DNA of 64,000 nucleotides from Canibacter sp052085365 (GTDB lineage Bacteria > Actinomycetota > Actinomycetes > Actinomycetales > Microbacteriaceae). Below are positions 50,989 through 60,624 of the stretch, piece after piece; within the stretch, counting starts at the first letter, position 1, and the number at the start of each line of letters is the position of its first letter. The notes under the pieces were generated by a model. The model did not search any database. It was not told the origin of the DNA and was given only the letters and a program-made list of their open reading frames with translations. The stretch lies in the NCBI GenBank assembly GCA_052085365.1, contig JBQDFP010000012.1, forward strand, positions 1 to 64,000. Direction: 5' to 3'. The translations under genes were made by a program, and so were the position numbers.

Positions 50989-51921
50989 TTATGACCCCAG
51001 CAACGCTTTTATAAGCAACAGGACAGGCACACATCCAACGGTCGTGATCGCGACAACGTCTCGGGCAACCCCGACGCCAGTGTCGTATCGCTGCGCATAA
51101 TTGAACACATTCTGCGCCGTCGGGAGCGCCGCGAGCACCACGATCACGAGGGTCTCGTGCGCACTGAGGTCAAACACGAGATCAGAAAATACCCACGCAA
51201 GGGCAGGCATCGCAATAAGTTTCAGGGCGCTAGCGAGCACAATGTCTTTTCGGTAAGGCGAGCGCGCCAACACGGGCCTGCCAGCGAGAGACATTCCGTA
51301 GTTGATCAAGATGATTGGCACCGCGGCACCCGCGACCAGGTCGATCGGATCCATCACAATGGGAGGCAGCTCAATACGCATCGCTGAAACGACTGTACCC
51401 AGCACCGAGCCGAGGACGATTGGGTTGGTGAACGTCATGACGATCTGACGCACCACTGAACGTTTCTCTCCCAGGCTGGCATCAAGGATGAACATCACGA
51501 TCGGCGTGAGAAGAATAAGCTGCATTAAAATTACCGGCGCCGGATACGCCGCACTGCCCAGCAAGTAGAGCGAGAGCGGGATACCGATATTGTTTGAATT
51601 CACTTGGCCGCCAGCGATCGACGAGATTGTTGCGAGGGCCACAGTTCTGCGAAACACGAACCTGGAAATGAGCCACATCACAATAATGACGATGAACGCG
51701 ATGATGGTAGACACGAGCAGCAGGTGCGAAAACAGCATGGCGACGTCGGCTCGCGCGAGCACTGTGAATAGAAGTGCGGGTGAGAGCACAAAAAACACGA
51801 TGCGGCTGAGTACATAGTCCGCGTTCTTACCGAGCAGATTAATTTTGGCGATGCTCCACCCGATAGCGACGGCAACCGCCACAACCAGAAAACCAATCAA
51901 CGCATCGAACACCACAGTCAC
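50989..51921 (-). CDS. AEC family transporter (auxin efflux carrier family)
   Basis: A 310-residue permease with about ten membrane helices in two halves; typical features are NSNNIGIPLSLYLLGS in the first half's end and YGMSLAGRP, DLVFDLSAHETLVIVVLAALPTAQN (landmark) and FNYAQRYD near the C-terminus. Members export or import small organic acids; the substrate is unknown. The GTG at 51921 starts VTVVFDALIGF, immediately before the first helix; the frame is open to 51975 but includes the upstream terminator. Confidence 0.85.
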   Translation of the reverse strand: MTVVFDALIGFLVVAVAVAIGWSIAKINLLGKNADYVLSRIVFFVLSPALLFTVLARADVAMLFSHLLLVSTIIAFIVIIVMWLISRFVFRRTVALATISSIAGGQVNSNNIGIPLSLYLLGSAAYPAPVILMQLILLTPIVMFILDASLGEKRSVVRQIVMTFTNPIVLGSVLGTVVSAMRIELPPIVMDPIDLVAGAAVPIILINYGMSLAGRPVLARSPYRKDIVLASALKLIAMPALAWVFSDLVFDLSAHETLVIVVLAALPTAQNVFNYAQRYDTGVGVARDVVAITTVGCVPVLLLIKALLGS

Positions 51922-51955
51922 GTTACCGTGTAATACCGCGCGGGTTGATAATGGT

Positions 51956-52003
51956 GACGCAAAAACCCGAGGCATGCTGACATGCGCTCGGGTTTTTTGC
52001 GTC
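51956..52003 (-). terminator. Terminator after tpx
   Basis: A long inverted repeat: outer arms gacgcaaaaacccgag / ctcgggttttttgcgtc and an inner stem gcatg/catgc with CTGA loop. On the minus strand the outer arm gives GGGTTTTTGCG, a built-in T-run after tpx. Confidence 0.8.
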
Positions 52004-52043
52004 CGTGCGTGGCCGTCGAATTATTCGCCGACCAGAGCAGGCG

Positions 52044-52544
52044 CTACTTCTTGAGGTAGTTCGTCACTTCATCATAATCAGGTTCTTGCGTGATTTCTGG
52101 TACGAGTTGGGTGTATCCCACGGTGCCGTCTGCTTCAATCACGATGACCGCACGAGCAAGCAATCCCTTGAGTGGGCCTTCCTGCTGCACCAGACCGTAG
52201 TCCTCACCGAAGCTGTCACGGAATGTGGACGTCGTGACTACATTCTCAATTCCTTCGGCTGCGCAGAAGCGTCCCAGCGCCATCGGAAGGTCTTTGGATA
52301 CGCCGACGACAACAGTGTTGTCGAACGAGGTCGCGAGTTCATTGAACTTACGTACTGACGCTGCACACACACCGGTGTCAATTGACGGAAAAACGTTGAG
52401 AACAACGCGTTTGCCATCGAAATCTGCGAGCCGCACTTCGCCCAGGTCACTATCGACAACAGTGAATGCGGGTGCTTGAGCGTTCACCTGCGGAAGCTCG
52501 CCTGAGGTTGCGACGGGGCTACCATCAAATTTTGTCTGAGCCAT
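52044..52544 (-). CDS. tpx: Thiol peroxidase (atypical 2-Cys peroxiredoxin)
   Basis: A 166-residue antioxidant enzyme reducing peroxides. Peroxidatic Cys in FPSIDTGVCAASVRKFNE (near 60) and resolving Cys in RFCAAEGI (near 94), as in Tpx. N-terminal ASGELPQVNAQAPAF is typical. ATG with GAAAGGA upstream. Ends in a strong terminator and is flanked by an NAD(P)-binding protein gene on the same strand. Confidence 0.95.
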   Translation of the reverse strand: MAQTKFDGSPVATSGELPQVNAQAPAFTVVDSDLGEVRLADFDGKRVVLNVFPSIDTGVCAASVRKFNELATSFDNTVVVGVSKDLPMALGRFCAAEGIENVVTTSTFRDSFGEDYGLVQQEGPLKGLLARAVIVIEADGTVGYTQLVPEITQEPDYDEVTNYLKK

Positions 52545-52591
52545 AATTGGGTCCTTTCGGATATGTGATGAAAATATACGGGTAAACCGAA

Positions 52592-53272
52592 CTAGTGGAT
52601 CGCGTCTTCGATCTTGATCGAACCGTCGTAGAAGTTTACGGTGCCATGAGCGGCAGCGCCGGTGGTGAGAACATGCGTGATCACTTCGGCAACATTTTCG
52701 CGAGACGTGACGCGTTCTTTCGCATCAAGTCCTGGAATGTCGCCGGTTGCGTCAGCAAGTTGAATCTTGCCGGAGGCTTCTTCGAGCGTGAGCGCACCCG
52801 GTCCAAGGATTGTGTAGTTCAGTTGAGAGGCGCGCAGGTGTTCGTCAGCGTCATGCTTCGCCTTCGCGTACGGATAGAACGAGTTGTCGGTCTCAAGCCG
52901 TTCAATATCGCTTGCAGCACGCGCATACGAAACCATCACGAACCGTTCGACGCCCGCGTTCTCGGCCGCGTCAATAGCGTAGGTTGCCGCGACATAATCG
53001 ACCGCGTGCGTCCGGTCCGGGTTTCCTCCCCCAGCACCGGCGGAAAAGACGACCGCACTCGCACCTTCGAACAGCGATTCAAGGTCTGCCACGTCAGCCT
53101 GTTCTAAATCGAAAAGTACCGGGTGAGCGTTTGCTGTTTGAACGTCGTCGGAGTGGTCAGCGTTACGAATTGCTGAATCAACCGCAAAACCGGCTGCGGC
53201 GAGTTTTGGTGCGGCCAGCAGCGCGATCTTTCCGTGTCCCCCGAGAATAACAATACGTTTCTGGTCAACCAT
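52592..53272 (-). CDS. NAD(P)-binding atypical SDR protein
   Basis: A 226-residue Rossmann-fold protein of the atypical short-chain dehydrogenase type (NmrA/YwnB/BVR-B-like). Nucleotide loop VILGGHGKIALLAAPKLAAAGF (about 7-28), FSAGAGGGNPDRT, and VMVSYARA. No classical Tyr-x-x-x-Lys is seen in the usual position except SFYPYAKAKHDADEHL, which provides a Y-x-x-x-K (YAKAK). ATG at 53272 with GGGAGGA upstream; frame extends to 53317. Substrate unknown. Confidence 0.85.
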   Translation of the reverse strand: MVDQKRIVILGGHGKIALLAAPKLAAAGFAVDSAIRNADHSDDVQTANAHPVLFDLEQADVADLESLFEGASAVVFSAGAGGGNPDRTHAVDYVAATYAIDAAENAGVERFVMVSYARAASDIERLETDNSFYPYAKAKHDADEHLRASQLNYTILGPGALTLEEASGKIQLADATGDIPGLDAKERVTSRENVAEVITHVLTTGAAAHGTVNFYDGSIKIEDAIH

Positions 53273-53428
53273 ATGTTCCTCCCTCTGGCTCGATGCTACG
53301 CGGTTTGGGAACACCATACTAGGAGCACTCCCCCAGGTTACGCTGGTGGCGGATTCCTCGGCTTTTGCGTGCTTTCGACCCGGGTAGTCTGGAATAGAAA
53401 CAGCTTAAGTCAACGGACGGCACCCTAC

Positions 53429-54754
53429 GTGAACTCGAATATCGAATCAGCACACTTCTCACTGATGCAAGAAGAAGCCGTCAGTGTGTGTGCTGAGCTC
53501 ATTCAAATCGCAAGTGTGAACACTGGCATTCCGGAAACTATGGGGGACGGTGAAACGCGCTGCGCAGAACTCATTCGCGACCGCCTCAGCCATTTGGAAG
53601 CCCAGTGGGTTGAACGCCAGTACGGACGCGGTAATCTGCTCTTTCGAATCCCAGGCACAGATCCTGCTCGTCCCGCGCTGCTGGTCCACGCGCACACCGA
53701 TGTGGTTCCTGCCGATGAATCTCTGTGGTCTTTTCCACCGTTTTCAGGTGAGATTATCGACGGGTATGTGTGCGGCCGCGGAGCGGTCGACATGAAAGAC
53801 ATGATCGGGATGCTCGTTGCGGCACTGCGTCAACTGGACCGTGAGAACTGGCAGCCAGAACGCGATATTGTGCTCGCTTTTGTTGCTGACGAGGAAGCTG
53901 CGCAAGGGTATGGCATGAAGTGGCTCGTCGAAGAGCATCCTGAACTGTTCGACGGGGTCAGCGAAGCATTCGGCGAGGTTGGCGGATTCAGCGTTCCCAG
54001 CCCGCAGGGTCGTCAATACACGATCGGCGTAGCAGAGAAGGGGCTTGCCTGGGCGACCCTCACTGCGCACGGTGTCGAAGGGCACGGCTCAATGATCCCG
54101 AATCATCAAAACGCTGCGGCAAAACTCGTTGCGGCACTTGAACGCATTGTCTCGTATCAGTGGCCGGTGGAGTTGGACTCTTCTGGCCGAGACGTGATCG
54201 TACGCCTTGAAGAGCTGCTCGGAACCACTGTCGACCCCGAAAATCTTGGCAGTGTGCTCGATCCACTCGGTCCGGTATCCAAAATGTTCGCAAACGCGTT
54301 CAGGACCACGAGCGCACTCACACAAGTTCATGCAGGGATCAAGACGAATACGGTGCCCGGAACGGCTATTGCCACTGTCGATTGCCGCATTGCACCGGGA
54401 ACTGATTTGGAGTTTCAGCGCACGTTTGAAACGCTTGCCGGGCCTGACGTTGAAATCAGCTGGGACGTCGATCAGAGTGTGACGGCAACCTTCGACACGC
54501 CGCTGGTCACAGCAATGCAAGCAGCCCTCGCTTCAGTTGACCCAGACGCTGGCACCCTCCCGTTCTTAACCGGGGCCGCTACTGACGCGAAGTTCCTCGC
54601 ACCGCTGGGCATCTCATGCTACGGGTTCGTACCGTTACAGCTGCCGGCCGACTTCGATTTTCCGGGCATGTTTCACGGCATTGATGAACGGGTGCCGGTT
54701 TCTGCGCTCAAGACCGGGTCAGTGATTCTCAGAAACTTTCTTGCGAAGCAGTAG
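53429..54754 (+). CDS. M20/M25/M40 family metallopeptidase
   Basis: A 441-residue zinc amidohydrolase of the ArgE/DapE/carboxypeptidase type. Metal ligands: HAHTDVVP (His, then Asp; near 85), GRGAVDMKDMIG (Asp), ADEEAAQGYG (catalytic Glu-Glu), and a C-terminal His in GMFHGIDERVP. The inserted dimerisation domain lies about 190-310. GTG start at 53429 (frame open to 53234); an internal ATG at MQEEAVSV is a second possibility. Substrate is probably a peptide or N-acyl amino acid. Confidence 0.92.
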   Translation: MNSNIESAHFSLMQEEAVSVCAELIQIASVNTGIPETMGDGETRCAELIRDRLSHLEAQWVERQYGRGNLLFRIPGTDPARPALLVHAHTDVVPADESLWSFPPFSGEIIDGYVCGRGAVDMKDMIGMLVAALRQLDRENWQPERDIVLAFVADEEAAQGYGMKWLVEEHPELFDGVSEAFGEVGGFSVPSPQGRQYTIGVAEKGLAWATLTAHGVEGHGSMIPNHQNAAAKLVAALERIVSYQWPVELDSSGRDVIVRLEELLGTTVDPENLGSVLDPLGPVSKMFANAFRTTSALTQVHAGIKTNTVPGTAIATVDCRIAPGTDLEFQRTFETLAGPDVEISWDVDQSVTATFDTPLVTAMQAALASVDPDAGTLPFLTGAATDAKFLAPLGISCYGFVPLQLPADFDFPGMFHGIDERVPVSALKTGSVILRNFLAKQ

Positions 54755-54781
54755 TGGCCCGCACTGGGTGGGCCACTACTG
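54749..54781 (+). terminator. Terminator after the M20 peptidase gene
   Basis: Perfect 12-base arms (54749-54760 and 54770-54781) overlapping the stop codon, with a 9-base loop and a moderately T-rich downstream segment. Confidence 0.65.
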
Positions 54782-54824
54782 TCGCTGTTTCTGTCGTGTG
54801 ATTCAGACAGATGAGAACTGTGCG

Positions 54825-56188
54825 TTATCGAACATTGTTCTCGTCTTCAGGTGAATCAATCGCCACAGTGTCGAGTCGCGCTTCAAGGGACTTGGTCACG
54901 GGGGCAGTGTCCGAGTGCTGAGGTGCAAGGTAGGTACAGATCCACGCGATGAATGCGAGAAGTCCGAACAGGCCAACGACCGACCATACATTGCCTGTGA
55001 CAAGCATCAGCCATGATGCAGCGATCGGTGACAGCCCACCGAAGATCGCAGCACCGATTCCGTACGCGAGCGACATTGACGTGTAACGGGACTGCGGACG
55101 GAACATCGCGGTCAGCAGCGCTGACAACGGTGCCCAGGTACAGCTCATCGTGATACGGATCGCTGATACGAGGATGTAGATCCACACCACACTGTGCATT
55201 TCAATAACGAGCACGAGCGGAATCACCAAGATGAATGATGAGACCACACCGATGTACATCATGACCTTGCCCGTCCACTTGTCTCCAAGGAGCGCAAGCG
55301 GCAAGGTGACGATGGCTTCGAGGAAGGAAGCCACGGTCATCGCGCCAAGAATAATAGATGCGGCGAGTCCAATTGATGGGCTCGTTGAGTATGCCTGCAC
55401 GTATGAGGTGGCAATGTAATAGCCACCTGAGGCAATTGCGACCATACCGATGCCGAGCAGGATCGGTTTCAAGTTGTTCTTGATGGCGAACACGAGCGGT
55501 GTTGACTGGGTGCGGCCCTCAACTTTGGCTTCGAACACGGGAGTCTCTTCAACTCGGTAGCGCACCCAGATGCCGACACCGATGAGCACGATACTTGCGA
55601 GGAACGGAACCCTCCAGCCCCACGAGAACAGCACATCGTCGCCCATTGCGGCAAGGATCCAGAACGCACCTTATGCCAGGAGCGCGCCGAGTGGGTTACC
55701 GAGCTGGGTGAACCCGCCGTAGAACGTTTTGAATTTCGGTGGCGCACTTTCGACCGCCATGAGGCTCGCTCCGCCCCACTCACCGCCGACGGCCAGACCT
55801 TGAATGGCACGAAGCACGATCAGCAGGATTGGTGCGGTGATACCAATAGTGTTGTAGCTCGGCATGCAGCCAACCAACACCGTTGCCACACCCATGAGAA
55901 TCAGAGTGATGGTCAGCGCAGGTTTACGTCCGAGCCGGTCGCCGACGTGACCGAAGATAATGCCACCCAGTGGACGTACGAAGAACGCTACAGCGTAGGT
56001 ACCGAATGATGCGAGGGTACCGGCGGCGGCACTAATCTCGGGAAAGAAAATTTGGGGAAAACAATTGCGGCGGCGGTCGCGTAGACGTAAAAGTCGTACC
56101 ATTCGATCGTGGTGCCGACTGCGGCTGCGAAGCCAGACTTAAGTGCTTTCCGGTGAGAGTTCACGGGAGGCGCTGCAGTAGCAGACAT
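54825..56188 (-). pseudogene. MHS-family MFS transporter, disrupted by a frameshift and an in-frame stop
   Basis: The full reading of about 450 residues matches a metabolite:H+ symporter (ProP/KgtP-like): TIEWYDFYVYATAAA, then FVRPLGGIIFGHVGDRLGRKPAL, then the second half with RVPFLASIVLIGVGIW. It is broken twice. A one-base loss in the run of four G at 56054-56057 shifts frame just after AIVFPK. Later an in-frame TAA (55671-55673) interrupts GNPLGALLA and GAFWILAAMG. Remaining sequence is otherwise well conserved, so decay is recent, or the breaks are sequencing errors. Substrate would have been an organic acid, proline or betaine. Confidence 0.85.
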
Positions 56189-56466
56189 CCAGAGCTCCTT
56201 TGCTGTGGGCGGCGCGGTCTCGATATGAACACGCCAGTTATAACTGCAAACTCTACGTCCTTTTCGCGAAAGTGAGAAGCGTTAATTCAGCGCCACTCCG
56301 ACCAGTTTTATCGTTTTGCAGAGATCAATGCGTAATTCGCGGCAAAAACGCGAATCTTCTCGCCAAATTTCGAACGAATTGTGAATGATCCTTTCAAATT
56401 CTCATTTATTGCGGAACTATAAAGACTCCGCCGTACGGACCTCACCAGCGCGTCGCGTGAGACAAA

Positions 56467-56877
56467 TCACGGCACTTCGCACAAACAGAACGGGTGCCCG
56501 GCAGGGTCAAGCAGCACTCTGAAGCTTCCATTTTCGCTTGGCTGAACCTGCGCTTCGGTCGCCCCCACCGCTAACGCATGAGGCAACGCCTCAGCTAATG
56601 CGGGCACATGAAAATCAAGATGCGCCTGTGCGGGGACGTCACTCCCCGGCCACTGCGGCGCCCGGTAATTTTGCACAGTCTGACAGGCGAGCTTGAATGC
56701 TGAGTCTGCTTGGTTTGGTGGCACCACATCAACCCATTCCGCTTCCGCGCCGTCGACGTCAGGGCTGGGATGCATAATGGTCCACCCCAACAGGGCCGCG
56801 TAAAACTCTGCAAGTCGTTGCGCGTTTTCGCAGTCGAGGGCAAACACTGTCTTTGTGAGCTGTAGCTTCTCGGTCAT
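56467..56877 (-). CDS. VOC (glyoxalase-like) family protein
   Basis: A 136-residue vicinal-oxygen-chelate-fold protein. N-terminal TVFALDCENAQRLAEFYAALLGW and C-terminal FRVLLDPAGHPFCLCEVP are the two beta-alpha-beta-beta-beta repeats' hallmarks. ATG at 56877 lies 6 bases after TACACT; frame is open to 56904. Divergent from a 75-residue protein with 43 bases between starts. Function unknown; members include dioxygenases and resistance proteins. Confidence 0.83.
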   Translation of the reverse strand: MTEKLQLTKTVFALDCENAQRLAEFYAALLGWTIMHPSPDVDGAEAEWVDVVPPNQADSAFKLACQTVQNYRAPQWPGSDVPAQAHLDFHVPALAEALPHALAVGATEAQVQPSENGSFRVLLDPAGHPFCLCEVP

Positions 56878-56883
56878 GCGGTC

Positions 56884-56889
56884 AGTGTA
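56884..56889 (-). promoter_or_regulatory. Probable -10 element of the VOC gene
   Basis: TACACT with 6 bases (GACCGC) before the ATG; leaderless-type spacing. Confidence 0.45.
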
Positions 56890-56907
56890 TGCCTGCGCAA
56901 ACAAGAG

Positions 56908-56913
56908 TAAAAT
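56908..56913 (+). promoter_or_regulatory. Probable -10 element of the 75-residue protein gene
   Basis: TAAAAT with 7 bases before the GTG at 56921; it overlaps a weak GAGG, so either leaderless or short-leader translation is possible. Confidence 0.4.
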
Positions 56914-56920
56914 GAGGATC

Positions 56921-57148
56921 GTGACTGGTACGGAATATTCTCAGCCTTCGAATTCTGCAGGCTCTGTGCAAGAGCGTGTAGATCGATGGGTGCAGTTTGG
57001 CGGAACCTGGCATGTGCAATTTGCAAGCGAGCCAGATTCTGCGCTGGTGCGCCTGTCGCGTTGTGATGGTGGCGAGGTGGTGGAAGAGATTATTGCCTCG
57101 GATTCCGCTGATTTAGCCTGGCTTCGTTCTGCAGCTCAGTCCGCATAA
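56921..57148 (+). CDS. Small soluble protein, unknown function
   Basis: A 75-residue protein with N-terminal polar segment, an amphipathic VQERVDRWVQFGGTWHVQF stretch and a C-terminal helix; no membrane segment, cysteine pair or known motif. GTG start at 56921; an ATG three codons earlier is in frame. Its end overlaps the convergent FAD oxidoreductase gene by 13 bases. Family not recognised; a DUF-type small actinobacterial protein is likely. Confidence 0.5.
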   Translation: MTGTEYSQPSNSAGSVQERVDRWVQFGGTWHVQFASEPDSALVRLSRCDGGEVVEEIIASDSADLAWLRSAAQSA

Positions 57149-58593
57149 CCCAGACCGGGGCTTGGCAGTCCATAATCGCGCTCAAGTGAATCTTGTGCTG
57201 CGTACCAACCGCTCAATCCGTGTACTCCTGGCCCTGGCGCTGTCGCTGACGACACCAGATAGACGCCCTGTATTGGGGTGCGCCAGGGATGTGACGACAA
57301 TGTTGGGCGCCGAATCAGTTGTGGCAAGCTCACGGCACCGCCCGAAATATCACCGCCGACATAGTTTGAGTTATATCGAGAGTATTCCGCTGCTGTGGTC
57401 ACGCGGGTTCCCAAAATACGGTCACGAAACCCTGTGGCGAACCGCTCTATCTGTGCGATGACCTGTTCAGAAATATCAACAGTCGACCCATTCGGTACGT
57501 GCGCATAACTCCACACCGCGTGCCTTCCCGGCGGGTTCCGCAGCGCATCGAAATGAGTCGGTTGCGCCAAAACGATGAACGGATGGTCAGCGTGATGGCC
57601 GCGACTAACCTGTGATTCTGCCGCCGCTATTTCCACCCGAGAGCCGCCCACGTGCACTGTCGCGGCGTCATGCACTCTCGGGTCGTTCCAAGGCACCGGC
57701 CCGTTGAGCACGAAATCGACCTTGCACACGCCGCTGCCGGGCTTAAGCTGTGCGAGTTTTCGGCGATAACTCATCGGCAATTTATCGTGAGCAACTCGTG
57801 CCAGCGCCTGCGCAGAGGTCGCAAAAAATTTTGTGTCGAAGCCATCCAGCTCTCGCACGTCAGTGATCTCATGACCGGTTTCAATGAGGCCACCGTGAGC
57901 ACGCAAATCTGCAGCAAGTGCGTCTGCGATTGATTGCGATCCACCCTCAGGGACAGGCCAGCCGCTCGCGTGTCCAAGCGCCCCCAGGATGAGACCAATC
58001 GCCGCCGAAGCGATTCTCGGGGTCGGCAGATTGCTGTGCCCGACTGCTCCGGTTACGAGGGCTGCTGCAGGCTCTCCTCGAAATCGCAGATTCCACGCGG
58101 CAGTCCCCTGTTCAAGCACCCGTGACGCGAACCGTGCAGTAGCCACCGGGTCGTTCGGCAGCCGCAGCATGCTCCCGCCGAACGCAAAATCGACAAGCCC
58201 ATCCAGGTGTTGCAGCAGCGGACTATACATTCGGCCATAGGCGCGACCATCATAGCCAAGCTCGTGAACAGTACGTGCAAGGTCTCGATACGCGATCGCG
58301 GCAGGACCAGTATCGAGCGGGTGAGCATACGACGCGTCCGGCACCACAAACTGTACCCGTTTGCGCAGCTCAAATTCTTTGAAGAACCCCGTTGCAAGTA
58401 CCAACGGGTGGATCGCTGCGCACACATCATGCACGACGCCTGGTTCGACTGTGTCAGTCGTTCGCAAACCACCGCCGATTACCGGCGCAGTTTCAAAAAC
58501 CGTCACTGGTACTCCGGCGCGCGCAAGTGTCACTGCGGCAGCCAGACCGTTTGGGCCCGCCCCAACGACAGCAGCCGATCCTGTCATGTTCAT
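57136..58593 (-). CDS. Phytoene-desaturase-like FAD oxidoreductase
   Basis: A 485-residue flavoprotein of the carotenoid desaturase/PYROXD2-like amine-oxidase group. FAD motif AAVVGAGPNGLAAAVTLARAG (landmark at 8-28), GGGLRT, central substrate region, and the C-terminal FAD contact LVSSATAPGPGVHGLSGWYAAQ (near 455). No other carotenoid genes (crtE, crtB) are in the window, so a pigment role is not supported. ATG start is 6 bases after TACAGT. Confidence 0.86.
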   Translation of the reverse strand: MNMTGSAAVVGAGPNGLAAAVTLARAGVPVTVFETAPVIGGGLRTTDTVEPGVVHDVCAAIHPLVLATGFFKEFELRKRVQFVVPDASYAHPLDTGPAAIAYRDLARTVHELGYDGRAYGRMYSPLLQHLDGLVDFAFGGSMLRLPNDPVATARFASRVLEQGTAAWNLRFRGEPAAALVTGAVGHSNLPTPRIASAAIGLILGALGHASGWPVPEGGSQSIADALAADLRAHGGLIETGHEITDVRELDGFDTKFFATSAQALARVAHDKLPMSYRRKLAQLKPGSGVCKVDFVLNGPVPWNDPRVHDAATVHVGGSRVEIAAAESQVSRGHHADHPFIVLAQPTHFDALRNPPGRHAVWSYAHVPNGSTVDISEQVIAQIERFATGFRDRILGTRVTTAAEYSRYNSNYVGGDISGGAVSLPQLIRRPTLSSHPWRTPIQGVYLVSSATAPGPGVHGLSGWYAAQDSLERDYGLPSPGLGYAD

Positions 58594-58599
58594 AATTCG

Positions 58600-58605
58600 A
58601 CTGTA
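58600..58605 (-). promoter_or_regulatory. Probable -10 element of the FAD oxidoreductase gene
   Basis: TACAGT with 6 bases (CGAATT) before the ATG; leaderless-type spacing. Confidence 0.45.
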
Positions 58606-58682
58606 ATCAATACAGCCCGTCAGCTGTTCACAGCCTAAAGTAGTTCACACCGTGTCCAGTCGCCATTCCGAAGGCTATTTGT

Positions 58683-59807
58683 TCAGCCAGCGCCGAGGGC
58701 CGCAACATCTGGCACGCCAACTGACCGCATCGCTGTTGCCAACTCATCGGCAAGAATGTTGAACACCTCGTGAACGCCGCGTTCCCCTGCTGCGGCAAGA
58801 CCGTAGGCGAATGGCCTCCCAGCTGCGACGAGATCTGCCCCTTGACCTAGAGCCGTGACGATGTCACTGCCGCGTCTGACCCCGCCGTCGAGGATCACCT
58901 CAGCTTTACCTGCAACCGCGTCAGCCACCTGTGCGACTACATCCAGTGTGGCCGGCTGCCCATCAAACTGACGGCCGCCGTGGTTTGAGACAAACACACC
59001 GTCGACCCCAGCTGCAAGCGCTAACTTCGCATCCTCAGGGCACATGATGCCTTTCACAACGAGCTTCCCGCTCCAGCGTGCGCGTAACTCGGCGACATCC
59101 TGCCACGTGGCGCGATAGGTGCCATGCCGTGACATCCAGTCGTCCATCTCACCCATCTTGATGCGACGGCCATCGATTTTGTAGCTCCCCCATGTAATGC
59201 GGCGACCCATCACCCAGCGGATGAGCCACCCCGGGTGCATCATGACGTTGAACACATCAGCGAGGGGCGGGCGTGGCGGCATGCCTGTGCCGTGCACAAT
59301 GTCTCGTTCGCGCTTGCTCGACACAGCAACATCACCCGCGATGACGAGCGTGTCGATACCGGCCGCCTTCGCACGAGAAATGTGATCGTCACTGACAGAT
59401 CGGTCCTCCCAGAACGCAATCTGTGACCACATGCGACCGTGTGAAGCCTCGTAAATTTCCTCAATTGAGCATCCCGACCAGGGACTGTGAATGAACACCG
59501 AGCCAGCTGCGTTAGCGGCACGAGCTACTGCAGCATCTGCGTCAGGGTGCAACACGGTCTGTAGTCCCATTGGCGAGACCGCCACCGGCAGAGCGAAGTC
59601 GGTACCAAGCACCTGTGTTGAAGTGTCCACTTTACTGATATCGACCATGATGTGCTGCTTCAGGCTCGACTCAGCAAACGCGTGCCGGTTTCGGTGAAGT
59701 GTACGTTCATCCAGCGCGCCACCCTCTAAAAAGTCGTAGACCATCTTCGGCAGGCGCTTCTTGGCCTTTGCGCGTGCTGAATCGACGCTGAAGAACGGTG
59801 CAGACAT
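58683..59807 (-). CDS. FMN-dependent alpha-hydroxy-acid oxidoreductase
   Basis: A 374-residue TIM-barrel flavoenzyme of the lactate/glycolate/mandelate dehydrogenase family. FMN and substrate motifs: PVAVSPMGLQTV, the lysine KLVVKGIM, and the catalytic-His signature SNHGGRQFDGQPATLD (near 275), then DGGVRRGSD and GRPFAYGLAAAGE. Good AAGGAGA upstream of the ATG. Forty-nine bases after the ABC ATPase gene on the same strand, so it may be part of the transporter transcript and act on an imported amino- or hydroxy-acid derivative. Confidence 0.9.
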   Translation of the reverse strand: MSAPFFSVDSARAKAKKRLPKMVYDFLEGGALDERTLHRNRHAFAESSLKQHIMVDISKVDTSTQVLGTDFALPVAVSPMGLQTVLHPDADAAVARAANAAGSVFIHSPWSGCSIEEIYEASHGRMWSQIAFWEDRSVSDDHISRAKAAGIDTLVIAGDVAVSSKRERDIVHGTGMPPRPPLADVFNVMMHPGWLIRWVMGRRITWGSYKIDGRRIKMGEMDDWMSRHGTYRATWQDVAELRARWSGKLVVKGIMCPEDAKLALAAGVDGVFVSNHGGRQFDGQPATLDVVAQVADAVAGKAEVILDGGVRRGSDIVTALGQGADLVAAGRPFAYGLAAAGERGVHEVFNILADELATAMRSVGVPDVAALGAG

Positions 59808-59856
59808 GCGGAATCTCCTTGAAAGCTCTGGTGCAGGGTAATGAATATGAGGCGCG

Positions 59857-60624
59857 TTATTTCAGCACACGTGACAGGAAAAGTCGGGTCCTGTCGTGAC
59901 TCGGGTCACCAAGCACTTTCTCTGGTGAACCGGCCTCAACAACGACTCCTCCGTCCATGAAGACGACCTGATCAGATACCTCACGAGCAAAGCCAAGCTC
60001 ATGGGTTACGACGAGCATCGTCATCCCGTCCGCTGCCAAGCCCTTCATCACTTCAAGCACTTCGCCTACGAGTTCAGGATCAAGCGCAGAGGTCGGTTCG
60101 TCGAACAGCAATAGCTTTGGCTTCATCGCCAGCGCGCGGGCGATAGCAATCCGCTGCTGCTGACCGCCGGAGAGTTCTTGCGGATACGCGTCAATCTTTT
60201 CTAAAAGTCCGACACGGTCCAGCAATACTCGAGCTTCACCAATGACTTCAGCGCGTGGCCGACGTAATACTTGAATCGGCCCCTCGATAATGTTCTCTAG
60301 AACGGTGCGATGCGGGAACAGGTTGAAGCGTTGAAACACCATGCCCGTTGCTCGGCGAGACCGAGCAATCGCCTTGGGGCTTGCGGCAATCAGACGACTG
60401 CCTCTGCGTTCAGCTCCGACCATCTCGCCGTCGATCATAATTATCCCGGAGTCAGGAGTCTCCAGTCGGTTGACGCAGCGCAGCAATGTTGTCTTGCCCG
60501 AACCCGAGGGCCCGATCAAGCAGGTCACTGAACCGCTGCGTATCGTTAGTGAGATGTCTGAGAGCACCACGTCACCGTGGAACGACTTTCGCAGTCCCCT
60601 AATGTTCACCATGTTCGTGCTCAT
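59857..60624 (-). CDS. Polar amino-acid ABC transporter ATP-binding protein
   Basis: A 255-residue ABC ATPase of the GlnQ/HisP/ArtP type. Walker A GPSGSGKTT (about 37-45), Q-loop, signature LSGGQQQR (near 150), Walker B LLLFDEPTSALDPE, and H-loop VVTHELGFAREV. ATG start overlaps the permease stop by 4 bases. Operon order is binding protein, permease, ATPase, then hydroxy-acid oxidase. Confidence 0.94.
   Translation of the reverse strand: MSTNMVNIRGLRKSFHGDVVLSDISLTIRSGSVTCLIGPSGSGKTTLLRCVNRLETPDSGIIMIDGEMVGAERRGSRLIAASPKAIARSRRATGMVFQRFNLFPHRTVLENIIEGPIQVLRRPRAEVIGEARVLLDRVGLLEKIDAYPQELSGGQQQRIAIARALAMKPKLLLFDEPTSALDPELVGEVLEVMKGLAADGMTMLVVTHELGFAREVSDQVVFMDGGVVVEAGSPEKVLGDPSHDRTRLFLSRVLK

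Noticed and set aside
57136..58593. Carotenoid biosynthesis cluster
   Set aside because: Only a desaturase-like flavoprotein is present; no crtE, crtB or cyclase gene lies nearby.
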